A stretch of DNA of 64,000 nt from Microlunatus soli (lineage in GTDB: Bacteria; Actinomycetota; Actinomycetes; Propionibacteriales; Propionibacteriaceae), in assembly GCF_900105385.1 (NCBI RefSeq), contig NZ_LT629772.1, positions 5,890,001 through 5,954,000 of the forward strand. Direction: 5' to 3'. The notes beneath the pieces are model-generated. The model made no database searches. It had not been told where the DNA came from and saw nothing but the letters and a program-made list of their open reading frames with translations. Positions 30,555 to 39,561 of this stretch are shown here, piece by piece (positions within the stretch are counted from its first letter, which is position 1; every line of letters starts with the position of its first letter). The translations under genes were made by a program, and so were the position numbers.

Positions 30555-30924
30555 ACTGGTGATCGGGTTCGATCCGGGCGACGATGCGGACGATGTCGGG
30601 ATCGTACGGGCTGCCGATGTACTTCATCGCCAGCCGATCGACGATCCGTCGCGCCGGGACACCGTCCAGCCACTCGACCACCCGGCCACGGATGATCACC
30701 GGCTGGAACGGGTTGTCCGGCGCGGTCAGCGAGATTGCGACCCGCGGGTCGCGACGCAGGTTGCGCGCCTTCTGACTGTGCGGCCCGGTCATGATCACGA
30801 TGTGCTCGCCCTCGGTGCCGATCCAGACCGGCACCGAGTGCGGGCCGCCGTCGGGCAGGACCGTGGCCAGGTGGGCGATCGAGGTGCCGTCGAGCACCTC
30901 GCGGACTGCGGGTTCGATGCTCAC
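30547..30924 (-). CDS. PPOX-class (pyridoxamine-phosphate-oxidase fold) F420/FMN-dependent oxidoreductase
   Basis: 125 residues forming a single split-barrel flavin-binding domain. Typical elements are IAHLATVLPDGGPHSVPVWI, then MTGPHSQKARNLRRDPRVAI for cofactor phosphate binding. The short length and the ARNLRRDPRVAIS motif fit the actinobacterial FDOR-B group, which uses F420 or FMN, but the cofactor cannot be read from sequence alone. GGAAGG precedes GTG 30924 by 7 nt. Physiological substrate unknown. Confidence 0.85.
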   Translation of the reverse strand: MSIEPAVREVLDGTSIAHLATVLPDGGPHSVPVWIGTEGEHIVIMTGPHSQKARNLRRDPRVAISLTAPDNPFQPVIIRGRVVEWLDGVPARRIVDRLAMKYIGSPYDPDIVRIVARIEPDHQSA

Positions 30925-31184
30925 TGGTCTACCTTCCTCGTGTTGGCGCTCTTGGATGGAGTGTCAATGCACCCGAGGTGCCACCAGGTCATCGCCCTGC
31001 TCGCTCGACGTTTCGGATGTCCACGATGAGATCTGCGAGGTCTGGTGGTTGCCCGGGGCGTGCGGACCGTCGACAGGGCTGAGCGCCTGTGAGCGCCGAT
31101 CAGTGAGCGAACTGGCAGGCACGTTCCGGCACCATCGGCACACAAGGGTGCCTCCCCACTGGGACTAGCAGCGAGGAGGCTGAC

Positions 31185-32434
31185 ATGAAGTCTGCCAGTA
31201 ATACTCTGCCCGACCAACCCATCAACGACCTCACCGCTGGGATCGACTGGGCGGTTGCCGATCACGCCGTCTGTGTCGTCGACGGCCGCGGCCATCGAGT
31301 CGATCAGACCCTGGTCGAACACACCGCGGACGGGCTGCGGAAGTTGATCAAGTTCCTCATCGATCACGGAGTCGGCGAGGTCGCGATCGAGCGCCCGGAC
31401 GGTCCGATTGTCGACGCCCTGCTCCAAGCCGACCTGACCGTAGTCGTGATCAGTCCGAACCAGGTCAAGAACCTCCGCGGCCGCTACGGCTCGGCCGGCA
31501 ACAAGGACGACCGATTCGACGCGTTCGTGCTGGCCGACACCCTGCGCACCGACCGGCCCCGGCTGCGGCCACTCATCCCCGACACCGCCGCGACGGTTGC
31601 GCTGCGTCGGGCCTGCCGCACCCGCAAGGACCTGGTCGCTCACCGAGTCGCGGTGGCCAACCAGCTCCGATCCCATCTCGGCAACGTGTTCCCCGGCGCG
31701 GTCGGCCTGTTCAAAGATCTCGATTCCAAGATCAGCATCGCGTTCCTGACCCGATTCCCCACCCAAGACCAAGCCGACTGGCTGACCCCCAAACGCCTCG
31801 GCGACTGGCTGACCAAACAGGGCTACTCCGGCAAAGTCCCGCCGACCAAACTGCATGGCCGGCTGGCCGCCGCGGCCCGCGGCATCACCGGATCCGACGC
31901 CGAAACCCAGGCCCACATCACCCACGCCCTGCTCGCAATCTTGACCACCCTGGTCGAACAGATCGCGGCACTCACCGCCCAGATCGACCGGCAACTCCAC
32001 ACCCACGCCGACCAACACATCTTCACCAGCCTGCCCCGAGCAGGACGAGTCCGCGCAGCCCGGCTGCTGGCCGAGATCGGCGACTGCCGCGCCAGATTCC
32101 CCACCCCGAATCGCTGGCCTGTCTGGCCGGTGCCGCACCCTCCACCCGGCAATCGGGCAAACTCCGCGCCGTCACCTTCCGCTGGTCCTGCGACAAACAA
32201 CTCCGCGACGCTGTCACCGACTTCGCCGGCGACAGCCGACACGCCAACCCCTGGGCCGCCGACCTCTACCAACGAGCCCGCACCCGAGGACACGACCACG
32301 CCCACGCCGTCCGCATCCTCGCCCGAGCCTGGCTGCACGTGATCTGGCACTGCTGGCAAAACGGCGTCTCCTACGACCCCGCCCAACACCACGCCCTCCA
32401 ACGCATCCTCCAAGCCCAAAACCAGCCGGCTTGA
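31185..32434 (+). pseudogene. IS110-family transposase, broken by a frameshift
   Basis: The first part (31185 to about 32105) has the DEDD nuclease domain: GIDWA (Asp), VAIERPDG (Glu) and NKDDRFDAFVLAD (Asp/Asp). It runs to GDCRARFPTP, where one base appears to be missing (near 32105-32110). In the shifted frame the expected C-terminus continues (ESLACLAGAAPSTRQSGK, with the catalytic serine, to WHCWQNGVSYDP) and ends at TGA 32432-32434. As it stands the protein lacks the serine domain, so it should be inactive. GAGGAGG precedes the ATG. IS110 elements lack clear terminal inverted repeats, so the ends are not defined; about 31140 to 32450 is a guess. Confidence 0.9.
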
Positions 32435-32445
32435 CACAGGGCATC

Positions 32446-33042
32446 TCATCGCTGCACCTCGTAGTGCAGATGGGTGACGCCCGGGGCTGCGACGCAATTG
32501 ATCAGCCGCAGTGTGACGTGCTCGGGCAGTTCGGAGAAATAGCGCCGGCCGGAGCCGAGCAGGACCGGCACCTGATGCAGCACCAGCTCGTCGACCAGGC
32601 CGGCCCGCAACGCCGCCGTGACGACGCCGCCGCCCATCAGGGCGACGTACTTGTCGCCGGCAGCCTTCTTGGCGGCTGCGACGGCATCCTCGATGCCGGA
32701 GTTGATCAAGGTCTGGCGTCCGCTCATCTGTGGTGCCGGGCGGTGGCTGAGGACGAACAAGGGGGCGGTCGGATGCGGTCCGCCGTCGTCGCCGAAACGG
32801 TCGGAGTCGTCGTAGGTGTTGCGACCGGCCAGGCTGGCTCCGACGCGACCGGCGAGGGCGTCGAAGACCCGGGCACTGTCCTTGCTGAGCTTGAAGCCGT
32901 CGAACTCGCTGCTCGGTGTGTCGCCGTTGAAATACCAGTCGAAGAGCATTCCGCCGTCGCCGAGTCCGTGGCCGGGGCCCGGGTCGCGCCCGGTGATGTA
33001 GCCGTCGACCGAAACCGACAACGCGGTGATGACTTTGGTCAT
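32446..33042 (-). CDS. Dihydrofolate reductase-fold protein (RibD C-terminal/YyaP type)
   Basis: 198 residues from ATG 33042, with GAGAGGA 7 nt upstream. The fold begins KVITALSVSVDGYITGRDPG and includes LAGRNTYDDSDRF, PLFVLSHRP and the nucleotide-binding glycine loop ALMGGGVVTAALRAGLVDE. These NADPH-binding proteins are commonly annotated as dihydrofolate reductase family; true DHFR activity is unlikely. It is divergent from the HxlR gene, with an operator-like repeat between them, and the IS110 remnant ends 12 bp from its stop codon. Confidence 0.87.
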   Translation of the reverse strand: MTKVITALSVSVDGYITGRDPGPGHGLGDGGMLFDWYFNGDTPSSEFDGFKLSKDSARVFDALAGRVGASLAGRNTYDDSDRFGDDGGPHPTAPLFVLSHRPAPQMSGRQTLINSGIEDAVAAAKKAAGDKYVALMGGGVVTAALRAGLVDELVLHQVPVLLGSGRRYFSELPEHVTLRLINCVAAPGVTHLHYEVQR

Positions 33043-33089
33043 GTCTGATCCTCTCGAGTTCCTTGAAGGGACGCCAGAACAGTAACACA

Positions 33090-33114
33090 CTGGAGTTCCG
33101 TTAGGGAACCCCAG
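33090..33114. promoter_or_regulatory. Inverted repeat in divergent HxlR/DHFR-like promoter region
   Basis: CTGGAGTTCC (33090-33099) and GGAACCCCAG (33105-33114) pair at 9 of 10 positions with a 5-nt spacer. It overlaps the -35 region of the HxlR gene and the upstream region of the reductase gene, so it is a good candidate operator for the HxlR protein. Confidence 0.6.
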
Positions 33115-33118
33115 TTGC

Positions 33119-33124
33119 TACACT
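33119..33124 (+). promoter_or_regulatory. -10 element TACACT of the HxlR gene
   Basis: TACACT lies 6 nt before ATG 33131, a leaderless arrangement. Confidence 0.5.
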
Positions 33125-33130
33125 CGACCC

Positions 33131-33613
33131 ATGCAACGCACGAACTTCTCCGAGATGGCCTGTTCGATCGCCCGCACCCTCGACGTGATCGGCGAGCCCT
33201 GGTCGCCGTTGATCCTGCGTGATGTCTGGGTCGGGATGAGTCGGTTCGACCAGTTGCAGGCCGACCTCGGGATCTCACGCAAGGTGCTGACCGAGCGGTT
33301 GAACCACTTGGTCGACCACGGCGTGCTGCGGCGGGATCCGTACGACAACCGGCCGCGCTATGAGTACCGGCTGACCGACAAGGGCACCGAGTTGGTCGAC
33401 CTGTTGATGATCATGGTCGGCTGGGGCGACAAGTGGCTGGCGGGCGAAGCCGGCCCGCCGGTGCTGTATCGGCATCACGCCTGTGGGCAGATCAGCAGCG
33501 TCGATCTACGCTGCGCCGGCTGTGGCGAGCCGATGCACGCCGATGACGTCGAGGTACTTCCCGGGCCGGGCGCCGCGAACGCTTCGACCGACGCCACGGC
33601 TCAGGGCGCCTGA
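33131..33613 (+). CDS. HxlR-family winged-helix regulator with C-terminal cysteine cluster
   Basis: 160 residues. The HxlR winged helix covers about residues 5-105 (CSIARTLDVIGEPWSPLILR, LTERLNHLVDHGVLRRDPYD, EYRLTDKGTELVDLL). The C-terminus has HACGQ...LRCAGCGEPM, a Cys-x(n)-Cys-x2-Cys set that could bind zinc or sense redox or electrophiles. HxlR proteins often sense aldehydes or quinones by cysteine. It probably represses the divergent DHFR-fold gene through the inverted repeat at 33090-33114. Confidence 0.9.
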   Translation: MQRTNFSEMACSIARTLDVIGEPWSPLILRDVWVGMSRFDQLQADLGISRKVLTERLNHLVDHGVLRRDPYDNRPRYEYRLTDKGTELVDLLMIMVGWGDKWLAGEAGPPVLYRHHACGQISSVDLRCAGCGEPMHADDVEVLPGPGAANASTDATAQGA

Positions 33614-33683
33614 GCATCGTCGCGTGTGATCTGCGGAAAGCAGGGGTTGGTCGACGCCGGCACAGACGTGCCAGGGTGTCGGG

Positions 33684-34250
33684 ATGAGCAGGTCCGGACA
33701 GTTCGATCCTCGTGCTGAATACGTGGTCCACACCGACCGTGCCGCGATCCACCGCCGGCACGGCGGCATCCTGGCGGTGCACGGCGTCCTGGGTGCGGCC
33801 GTCGTCGCGGCCATCATCTGGTTCGAAGCCCAGGACCTCGGGCCGCTGTCGACACTGCCGATGTTGATCATCCTGGTCGGGCAGATCTTCCAGCTGAGTT
33901 GGCACAGCTTCATCTACGGCAGCCGGGTCGCTATCAGCGAGCCGCTGACGCTGAATCACCGAGGCTTCGCGATGAACACTGCCGCCGGTCGGATGGAAGT
34001 CCCGTGGGAGGCGGTCACCGGGATCGCGATCCGTCGTCGGTTGAGATACCGGATGCTGGTCCTGCAACTGCACCCGGCGGCGATGCCCGGCAGCCCGGGC
34101 GTCGAAACAGACATCACGCCGTCGGACTGGAAGCGCCTCCAGCGATACGGCGGTCCGATGCTCGGGGAGAAGGGGATCCGGGAGAACCTCGCCGATATCA
34201 TCGCCGCGGTCGATGATTTCAGCCAGGGCAGGGTGCCGGTCCGATCCTGA
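33684..34250 (+). CDS. Hypothetical membrane protein with PH-like C-terminal domain
   Basis: 188 residues. A transmembrane pair is visible at about residues 28-45 (GGILAVHGVLGAAVVAAIIW) and 55-75 (STLPMLIILVGQIFQLSWH). The cytoplasmic part resembles bacterial PH/YcxB-like domains (LTLNHRGFAMNTAAGRMEVP, WEAVTGIAIRRRLRYRMLVL). I cannot assign a function. It has no close neighbour on its strand other than the HxlR gene 70 bp upstream. Confidence 0.6.
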   Translation: MSRSGQFDPRAEYVVHTDRAAIHRRHGGILAVHGVLGAAVVAAIIWFEAQDLGPLSTLPMLIILVGQIFQLSWHSFIYGSRVAISEPLTLNHRGFAMNTAAGRMEVPWEAVTGIAIRRRLRYRMLVLQLHPAAMPGSPGVETDITPSDWKRLQRYGGPMLGEKGIRENLADIIAAVDDFSQGRVPVRS

Positions 34251-34424
34251 TCCGGGCCGCGGAGCGGGGCTCGTGAGCCTTCTGGACCCGAGAGACAGCC
34301 CGGCGGGCGGCCGACATACCCGGATCGTCCAGCGCTGTGACGTCGTGGCCACCTGCGGATTGTGATCGACGAAGTCCTCGTGCAACAACCGTCCGACGGC
34401 ATCCGGATCGACCTGTCACATCGG

Positions 34425-34496
34425 CGCCCCCGGTAGGATTCGAACCTACGCTCCCGCCTCCGGAGGGCGGTGCTCTATCCCCTGAGCTACGGGGGC
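34425..34496 (-). tRNA. tRNA-Arg (anticodon CCG)
   Basis: Read on the minus strand from 34496: acceptor GCCCCCG pairs with CGGGGGC, the D arm has GCTC/GAGC, the anticodon stem CCGCC/GGCGG encloses the loop CTCCGGA with anticodon CCG, and the T arm GTAGG/CCTAC encloses TTCGAAT. 72 nt without CCA; CCA is not encoded. It decodes CGG. Confidence 0.97.
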
Positions 34497-34565
34497 CGAC
34501 GGCCTTCGATCGGTGCTGACACCGCTTCTGGGCCGTGGGAAAACATACCAGGCTCGACCATCGGG

Positions 34566-35405
34566 TTACGAATCGGCTCGCGTACCGAAGCGGGCGACGC
34601 AGTGCCACACCTTCTTGATCGCCTGCGGATCATGGGCGCCGGAGCGCACCGCCGCACCGATGATCACGGGGTCGAGCCGCCCGTCAACCGCGATCGTGGC
34701 GCCGAGATCGACGATTTCCGGGCCGCGGTAGTCCGAGTGCCGCAGCAACTCCTCGACCGACAGGACGAAGCCGCCGTGCCATTCGACCCGGCAGGGCAGC
34801 CGCCGTGCGGCGTGCTCGATCTCGGTGCCGCGGAAGCAGGGATCGAGGACGCAGGCTTCGACGTCACGGTCCAATCGGACCCCGCCGTGCACCTGGGCCT
34901 CGATGTAGTCGTCCAGTTGATCATGGTCGGCGGCCGCGGCCAGCTCGATCAGGCTCAGATGCTCGGCGACGCCGAAGTCGGTCGGCTCGAACGTGCTGTC
35001 CGGAAAGCAGAAGGTGGTCCGCTCCAGCGTTGCCTCGGTCAGCCGCAGATGTGCCGAGCCGAAGCGCTGCGCCGCCCCGACACCGCGGCCGCGAAAGTTC
35101 AGCGCACCGTAGACGGGCCGCTGATCGGGTGCCGCGCGATCGTAGGCGCCGCCGAAGATCCGGTGCTCCCAGCGCCACCGGTCCCCACCCTCGTAAGCGG
35201 TCAGTCCGCCGTTGCTGGTCCCGGTCGCGAACTGGGACAGATACCGGCCCTGTTCGACCAACCGGGCGATCAGCGGTATCCCGTGCTGGTAGCGGTCGGG
35301 ATGGAAATTCAGGGTGACCCGCAGGGAACGATCCAACGGCGGCCCGGAGGCCGACGCCGCGACGTGGTCGAGGGCACGGTCCGAGGCAGGCTGCACGGTC
35401 GGCAT
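34566..35405 (-). CDS. DUF3626 domain protein
   Basis: 279 residues. The DUF3626 family pattern is recognisable: VTLNFHPDR, LVEQGRYLSQFATGTSNGGLTAYEGG, WEHRIFGGAYD and RPVYGALNF. The function of the family is not known; repeated conserved His, Glu and Asp residues suggest an enzyme. It lies alone between the tRNA-Arg gene and lysA, transcribed away from lysA. The start at ATG 35405 has no strong Shine-Dalgarno. Confidence 0.8.
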   Translation of the reverse strand: MPTVQPASDRALDHVAASASGPPLDRSLRVTLNFHPDRYQHGIPLIARLVEQGRYLSQFATGTSNGGLTAYEGGDRWRWEHRIFGGAYDRAAPDQRPVYGALNFRGRGVGAAQRFGSAHLRLTEATLERTTFCFPDSTFEPTDFGVAEHLSLIELAAAADHDQLDDYIEAQVHGGVRLDRDVEACVLDPCFRGTEIEHAARRLPCRVEWHGGFVLSVEELLRHSDYRGPEIVDLGATIAVDGRLDPVIIGAAVRSGAHDPQAIKKVWHCVARFGTRADS

Positions 35406-35480
35406 TCAATCAGCCCGCTTCCGGCGGGGTGATCCTGATCGCCAGCTGGATACCCGTTCGGGTCGACTGCGGTGTTCTGG

Positions 35481-35486
35481 CAGAGT
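35481..35486 (+). promoter_or_regulatory. -10-like CAGAGT of lysA
   Basis: CAGAGT lies 7 nt before ATG 35494, consistent with a leaderless lysA transcript; no Shine-Dalgarno is present there. Confidence 0.35.
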
Positions 35487-35493
35487 TCGGTGT

Positions 35494-36894
35494 ATGTCCC
35501 ACACCCATGTCGCCGGCTCGATCCACGCCGACGTCGCGTCCGCCGCGCCGGCCTGGCTGCGGCTGCCCGACGACGTCAACACCCTGCTGCCTGAGTTGTG
35601 GAGCAAGAACGTGGCCAAGGACGGCAACGGCGAACTGACGATCGGTGGGCTGACGGTCAGCCAGATCGCGGACGAGGTCGGCACCGCCGCCTACGTGCTG
35701 GATGAGGATGACCTGCGGCAGCGGGCCCGGGACTACGCGTCGGCCTTCGACGGCTGGGGCGTCTATTACGCCGGCAAATCCCTGCTCTGCAAGGCGGTTG
35801 CGCGCTGGGTGACCGAGGAGGGGCTCGGGCTCGACGTCTGCACCGGCGGCGAACTGGCGGTCGCGTTGGCGGCCGGCGTCGATCCTGCCCGGATCGGCCT
35901 GCACGGCAACAACAAGAGTGTCGAGGAGATCACCCGCGCCCTGGAGGTCGGGGTCGGCAGGATCATCGTCGACTCCGACGACGAGATCACCCGGCTGATC
36001 GAGCTCAGCGAGCAGCTCGACAAGCATCCTCGGCTGATGGTCCGGGTGACCACCGGTGTCGAGGCACACACCCACGAGTACATCTCGACCGCACACGAGG
36101 ACCAGAAGTTCGGATTCTCCATCGCCGGCGGTCAGGCCGCCGCGGCGTTGCGCCGGATCCATGATCATCCGCGGCTGCAGCTGGTCGGCATCCACTCCCA
36201 CATCGGCTCGCAGATCTTCGACGCCGACGGCTTCGAGGTCGCCACTCGGCGGACCCTGCGGTTGCACGCCGCCTTTGCCGAGGAGACCGGGGTCGAGCTG
36301 CCCGAACTTGATCTTGGCGGCGGATTCGGCATCGCCTACACCAGCCAGGACACCCCGTCGACACCACAGCAGTTGGCGGAGGCACTGAACAAGATCATCG
36401 CGGCCGAGTGCGCGACGCTCGGCGTCGCGGTGCCGCATCTGTCGATCGAGCCCGGACGTTCGATCAGCGGGCCGTCGGCGTTCGCGCTCTACACCGTCGG
36501 CACCGTCAAGCAGGTGTTGCTGGACGGCGGCGCCAGCCGGCTCTATGTCGCCGTCGACGGCGGTATGAGTGACAACATCAGGACCGCGCTGTATGCCGCG
36601 GAGTATTCGGCGACCCTGGCATCCCGGCGCTCCGACGCCGGTCCGGCGCTGTCCCGAGTGGTCGGCAAGCACTGCGAGGGCGGCGACATCCTGGTCCGCG
36701 ACGAGTTCCTGCCCTCCGACATCCGGCCCGGAGACCTGATCGCGGTGCCCGGAGCGGGTGCCTACAGCCGGTCGATGGCCAGCAACTACAACCACGTCCC
36801 GAGGCCGCCGATGGTCTCGGTGCGGGACGGCAGGATCAGCACGCTGATCCGACGGGAGTCGATCGACGACCTGCTCGCCCTGGACGTCGGCTGA
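35494..36894 (+). CDS. lysA: Diaminopimelate decarboxylase
   Basis: 466 residues catalysing the last step of lysine biosynthesis, meso-diaminopimelate to L-lysine. It has the PLP alanine-racemase-type barrel with the PLP lysine Lys95 in YYAGKSLLC, HSHIGSQ, the glycine-rich phosphate loop DLGGGFGIAY, EPGRSISGPSA, and the KHCEGGDIL catalytic cysteine and GAYSRSMASNYN at the dimer-interface active site. The start at 35494 gives the natural N-terminus. It opens the conserved actinobacterial run lysA, hom, thrC, thrB, rho. A 202-bp gap separates it from hom. Confidence 0.97.
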   Translation: MSHTHVAGSIHADVASAAPAWLRLPDDVNTLLPELWSKNVAKDGNGELTIGGLTVSQIADEVGTAAYVLDEDDLRQRARDYASAFDGWGVYYAGKSLLCKAVARWVTEEGLGLDVCTGGELAVALAAGVDPARIGLHGNNKSVEEITRALEVGVGRIIVDSDDEITRLIELSEQLDKHPRLMVRVTTGVEAHTHEYISTAHEDQKFGFSIAGGQAAAALRRIHDHPRLQLVGIHSHIGSQIFDADGFEVATRRTLRLHAAFAEETGVELPELDLGGGFGIAYTSQDTPSTPQQLAEALNKIIAAECATLGVAVPHLSIEPGRSISGPSAFALYTVGTVKQVLLDGGASRLYVAVDGGMSDNIRTALYAAEYSATLASRRSDAGPALSRVVGKHCEGGDILVRDEFLPSDIRPGDLIAVPGAGAYSRSMASNYNHVPRPPMVSVRDGRISTLIRRESIDDLLALDVG

Positions 36895-37096
36895 GGGCCC
36901 GGCGACCCGCTCGGAGACCTTCGACGGCCGGGTGTGTCCACATTGAGTGAACGAGTTTTCGCCGCTCCCGGCGATGGGGAAGAATGGCAGCGCCGCGACT
37001 GCCCGTGACGGCAGAATTTGCGGTGCACCGTACGACCGCCGACCTGACCTCAGAGACCTGACCGACCCACCCCGATCACACCGATAAGGCCGAGCC

Positions 37097-38440
37097 ATGA
37101 ACGTCACCGACGCTGACCTGCCCGCCGGCGCCGCGCCCCTGCGCGTCGCGGTTCTGGGATGCGGTGTCGTCGGTACGGAGGTCGTCACCCTGCTGACCGA
37201 CCAGGCCGACGATTTCGCTGCCCGGGTGGGGCGGCCGATCGAGCTGGTCGGGGTTGCCGTCCGTCGCCTCAACAAGGTCCGTCCCGGGATCGACACCGGC
37301 TTGCTCACCGTCGACGCCGACGCCCTGGTCCGGCGCGACGACGTCGATGTCGTGGTCGAGCTGATCGGCGGCATCGAGCCCGCCCGAACCTTGATCCTGA
37401 CGGCCATGGAGCACGGCGCCTCGGTGGTCACCGCCAACAAGGCGCTGCTCGCCGAGGACGGCACCACGCTGTACGCCGCCGCAGAGAAGGCCGGCGTCGA
37501 CCTGTACTTCGAGGCCGCCGTCGCCGGTGCCATCCCGATCGTCCGGCCGTTGCGCGAGTCGTTGGTCGGCGACGAGATCACCTCGGTGATCGGCATCGTC
37601 AACGGCACCACGAACTACATCCTGGACAAGATGGACTCCGAGGGGTCCGGTTTCGACGAGACCCTGGAGGAGGCCCAGCAGCTCGGCTACGCCGAGGCCG
37701 ATCCGACCGCCGACATCGAGGGGTTCGATGCCGCGGCCAAGGCCGCCATCCTGTCCAGCCTGGCGTTCCATTCCCGGGTCAGTGGTGCCGACGTCTATCG
37801 CGAAGGCATCACCGACGTCACCTCGGGCGATATCGCCTCGGCCGCCGAGATGGGCTGTGTGGTCAAGCTGTTGGCGATCTGCGCGTTGACCGAACCCGCC
37901 GAACTTGCCGACGGCAGCCCCGGTGAACGAGCCGTCTCGGTGCGAGTGCATCCGGCGATGATCCCGCGCAGCCATCCGCTGGCGACGGTGCGCGGCCCGT
38001 ACAACGCGGTGTTCGTGGAGTCCCGGGCTGCCGGCCGGCTGATGTTCACCGGTCCGGGTGCCGGCGGTCCGCCGACGGCTTCGGCGGTGCTGGGTGATCT
38101 GGTCACGGTCTGCCGCAACCGGGTCCGGGGTGCTGCCGGGCCGGGGGAGTCCAGCTACGCCCAGCGCAAGGTGTCGCCGATCGGCGAGGTGGTCACCCGC
38201 TACCACCTGTCGCTCGACGTCGCCGACGTTGCCGGCGTGCTGGCCACCATCGCCGGAGTGTTCTCCGACTACGGCGTCTCGATCCAGACCGTACGGCAGC
38301 AGGGCCGCGACGGTGACGCACGGCTGGTGATCGTCACGCACCGCGCCACCGACGCCGCACTCAGCGCCACCGTCGAGGCCCTGCACCGCCTCGACGTCGT
38401 GAACGAAGTGACCAGCGTGATGAGAGTCGAAGGGGAATGA
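37097..38440 (+). CDS. hom: Homoserine dehydrogenase
   Basis: 447 residues, reducing aspartate semialdehyde to homoserine with NAD(P)H. The Rossmann start is [17 protein letters not shown] (about 16-32); the substrate domain has [14 protein letters not shown] and [16 protein letters not shown]; a C-terminal ACT domain (about 365-447, [20 protein letters not shown]) should give threonine feedback control. It overlaps thrC by four bases. The leader has AAGG only. A small hairpin CTGCC/GGCAG (about 36998-37013) lies about 85 nt upstream, but I see no recognised riboswitch. Confidence 0.97.
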   Translation: MNVTDADLPAGAAPLRVAVLGCGVVGTEVVTLLTDQADDFAARVGRPIELVGVAVRRLNKVRPGIDTGLLTVDADALVRRDDVDVVVELIGGIEPARTLILTAMEHGASVVTANKALLAEDGTTLYAAAEKAGVDLYFEAAVAGAIPIVRPLRESLVGDEITSVIGIVNGTTNYILDKMDSEGSGFDETLEEAQQLGYAEADPTADIEGFDAAAKAAILSSLAFHSRVSGADVYREGITDVTSGDIASAAEMGCVVKLLAICALTEPAELADGSPGERAVSVRVHPAMIPRSHPLATVRGPYNAVFVESRAAGRLMFTGPGAGGPPTASAVLGDLVTVCRNRVRGAAGPGESSYAQRKVSPIGEVVTRYHLSLDVADVAGVLATIAGVFSDYGVSIQTVRQQGRDGDARLVIVTHRATDAALSATVEALHRLDVVNEVTSVMRVEGE

Positions 38441-39528
38441 TGAGCGCCGTCTCACCGACCGACCACCGTGTCGAGGGGCCCTCGGGGGTGATCGAGCGGT
38501 ACCGCGAGTGGCTGCCGATCGGCGCCGACGACCCGTACGTCGCGCTCGGCGAAGGCAGCACGCCGCTGGTCCGTGCCAACGCATTGTCGGAGAAGCTCGG
38601 CAGCGAGATCTGGCTGAAGGTCGAGGGTGCCAACCCGACCGGGTCGTTCAAGGACCGGGGGATGGCGGTCGCGGTCTCCAAGGCACTGGCCGAGGGCGCG
38701 ACCGCGGTGATCTGTGCGTCGACCGGCAACACCTCGGCCTCGGCGGCGGCGTACGCGTCGCGCGCAGGGCTGCAGCCGATCGTGCTGCTCCCGGCCGGTC
38801 GGATCGCGGCCGGCAAGCTGGCCCAGGCGGTCATCCACGGTGCCCGGATCGTCCAGTTGGACGGCAACTTCGACGCCTGCCTCGACCTGGCCCGGCAGTT
38901 GGCCGACAACTATCCGGTGTCGCTGGTCAACTCGGTCAACCCGGTCCGGCTCGAAGGGCAGAAGACCGCGGCGTTCGAGATCGTGGACGCCCTCGGCGAT
39001 GCTCCGGACGTGCACGTCCTGCCGGTCGGCAACGGCGGCAACATCTCCGCCTACTGGCTCGGCTTCACCCAGTACGCCGACCACGGCAACGCCTCCCGTC
39101 GCCCGCAGGTCTGGGGGTTCCAGGCCGCCGGTGCCGCACCGCTGGTGAACGGTGCCCCGGTCGCCGACCCGGACACCATCGCCACCGCGATCCGGATCGG
39201 CCGACCGGCCTCGACCGAACTGGCCATCGCGGCCAAGAACGAGTCGGGTGGCTTCTTCGCCGCGGTCGACGACGACGAGATCATGGCCGCACAGACGTTC
39301 CTGGCTCGCAAGGAGGGCATCTTCGTCGAGCCCGCGTCCGCTGCCGGTGTCGCCGGACTGCTCGCGATGGCCGAACGTGGTGAGGAGACCGGTGGCCGGC
39401 GGATCACCGTCACCGTCACCGGGCACGGGCTGAAGGACATCGACACCGCATTGGGTGCGTTGGATCCGATCGAGACCGACGTGGTGCAGGCCGACCTGCC
39501 GGCCGTCGCCGCTGCCTGTGGACTCTGA
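38437..39528 (+). CDS. thrC: Threonine synthase
   Basis: 363 residues, converting O-phosphohomoserine to threonine. The PLP-dependent fold type II has the PLP lysine Lys72 in [10 protein letters not shown], the phosphate-binding loop [10 protein letters not shown] and the [15 protein letters not shown] substrate loop. Its length matches the short bacterial form. The ATG overlaps hom's stop (ATGA), preceded by GAAGGGGA. thrB follows 33 bp later. Confidence 0.97.
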   Translation: MMSAVSPTDHRVEGPSGVIERYREWLPIGADDPYVALGEGSTPLVRANALSEKLGSEIWLKVEGANPTGSFKDRGMAVAVSKALAEGATAVICASTGNTSASAAAYASRAGLQPIVLLPAGRIAAGKLAQAVIHGARIVQLDGNFDACLDLARQLADNYPVSLVNSVNPVRLEGQKTAAFEIVDALGDAPDVHVLPVGNGGNISAYWLGFTQYADHGNASRRPQVWGFQAAGAAPLVNGAPVADPDTIATAIRIGRPASTELAIAAKNESGGFFAAVDDDEIMAAQTFLARKEGIFVEPASAAGVAGLLAMAERGEETGGRRITVTVTGHGLKDIDTALGALDPIETDVVQADLPAVAAACGL

Positions 39529-39561
39529 GATCCCCGCCGCGTCGATGATCGCGATCAGCCG

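Noticed and set aside
32095-32434. Programmed frameshifting in the IS110 transposase
   Set aside because: IS110-family transposases are normally single-frame, and the CCCCACCCCG run is not a recognised slippery signal. A simple one-base loss explains the data.
36895-37096. Riboswitch or leader peptide before hom
   Set aside because: Only a short CTGCC/GGCAG hairpin is visible; no known riboswitch core and no Thr/Ile-rich leader ORF.
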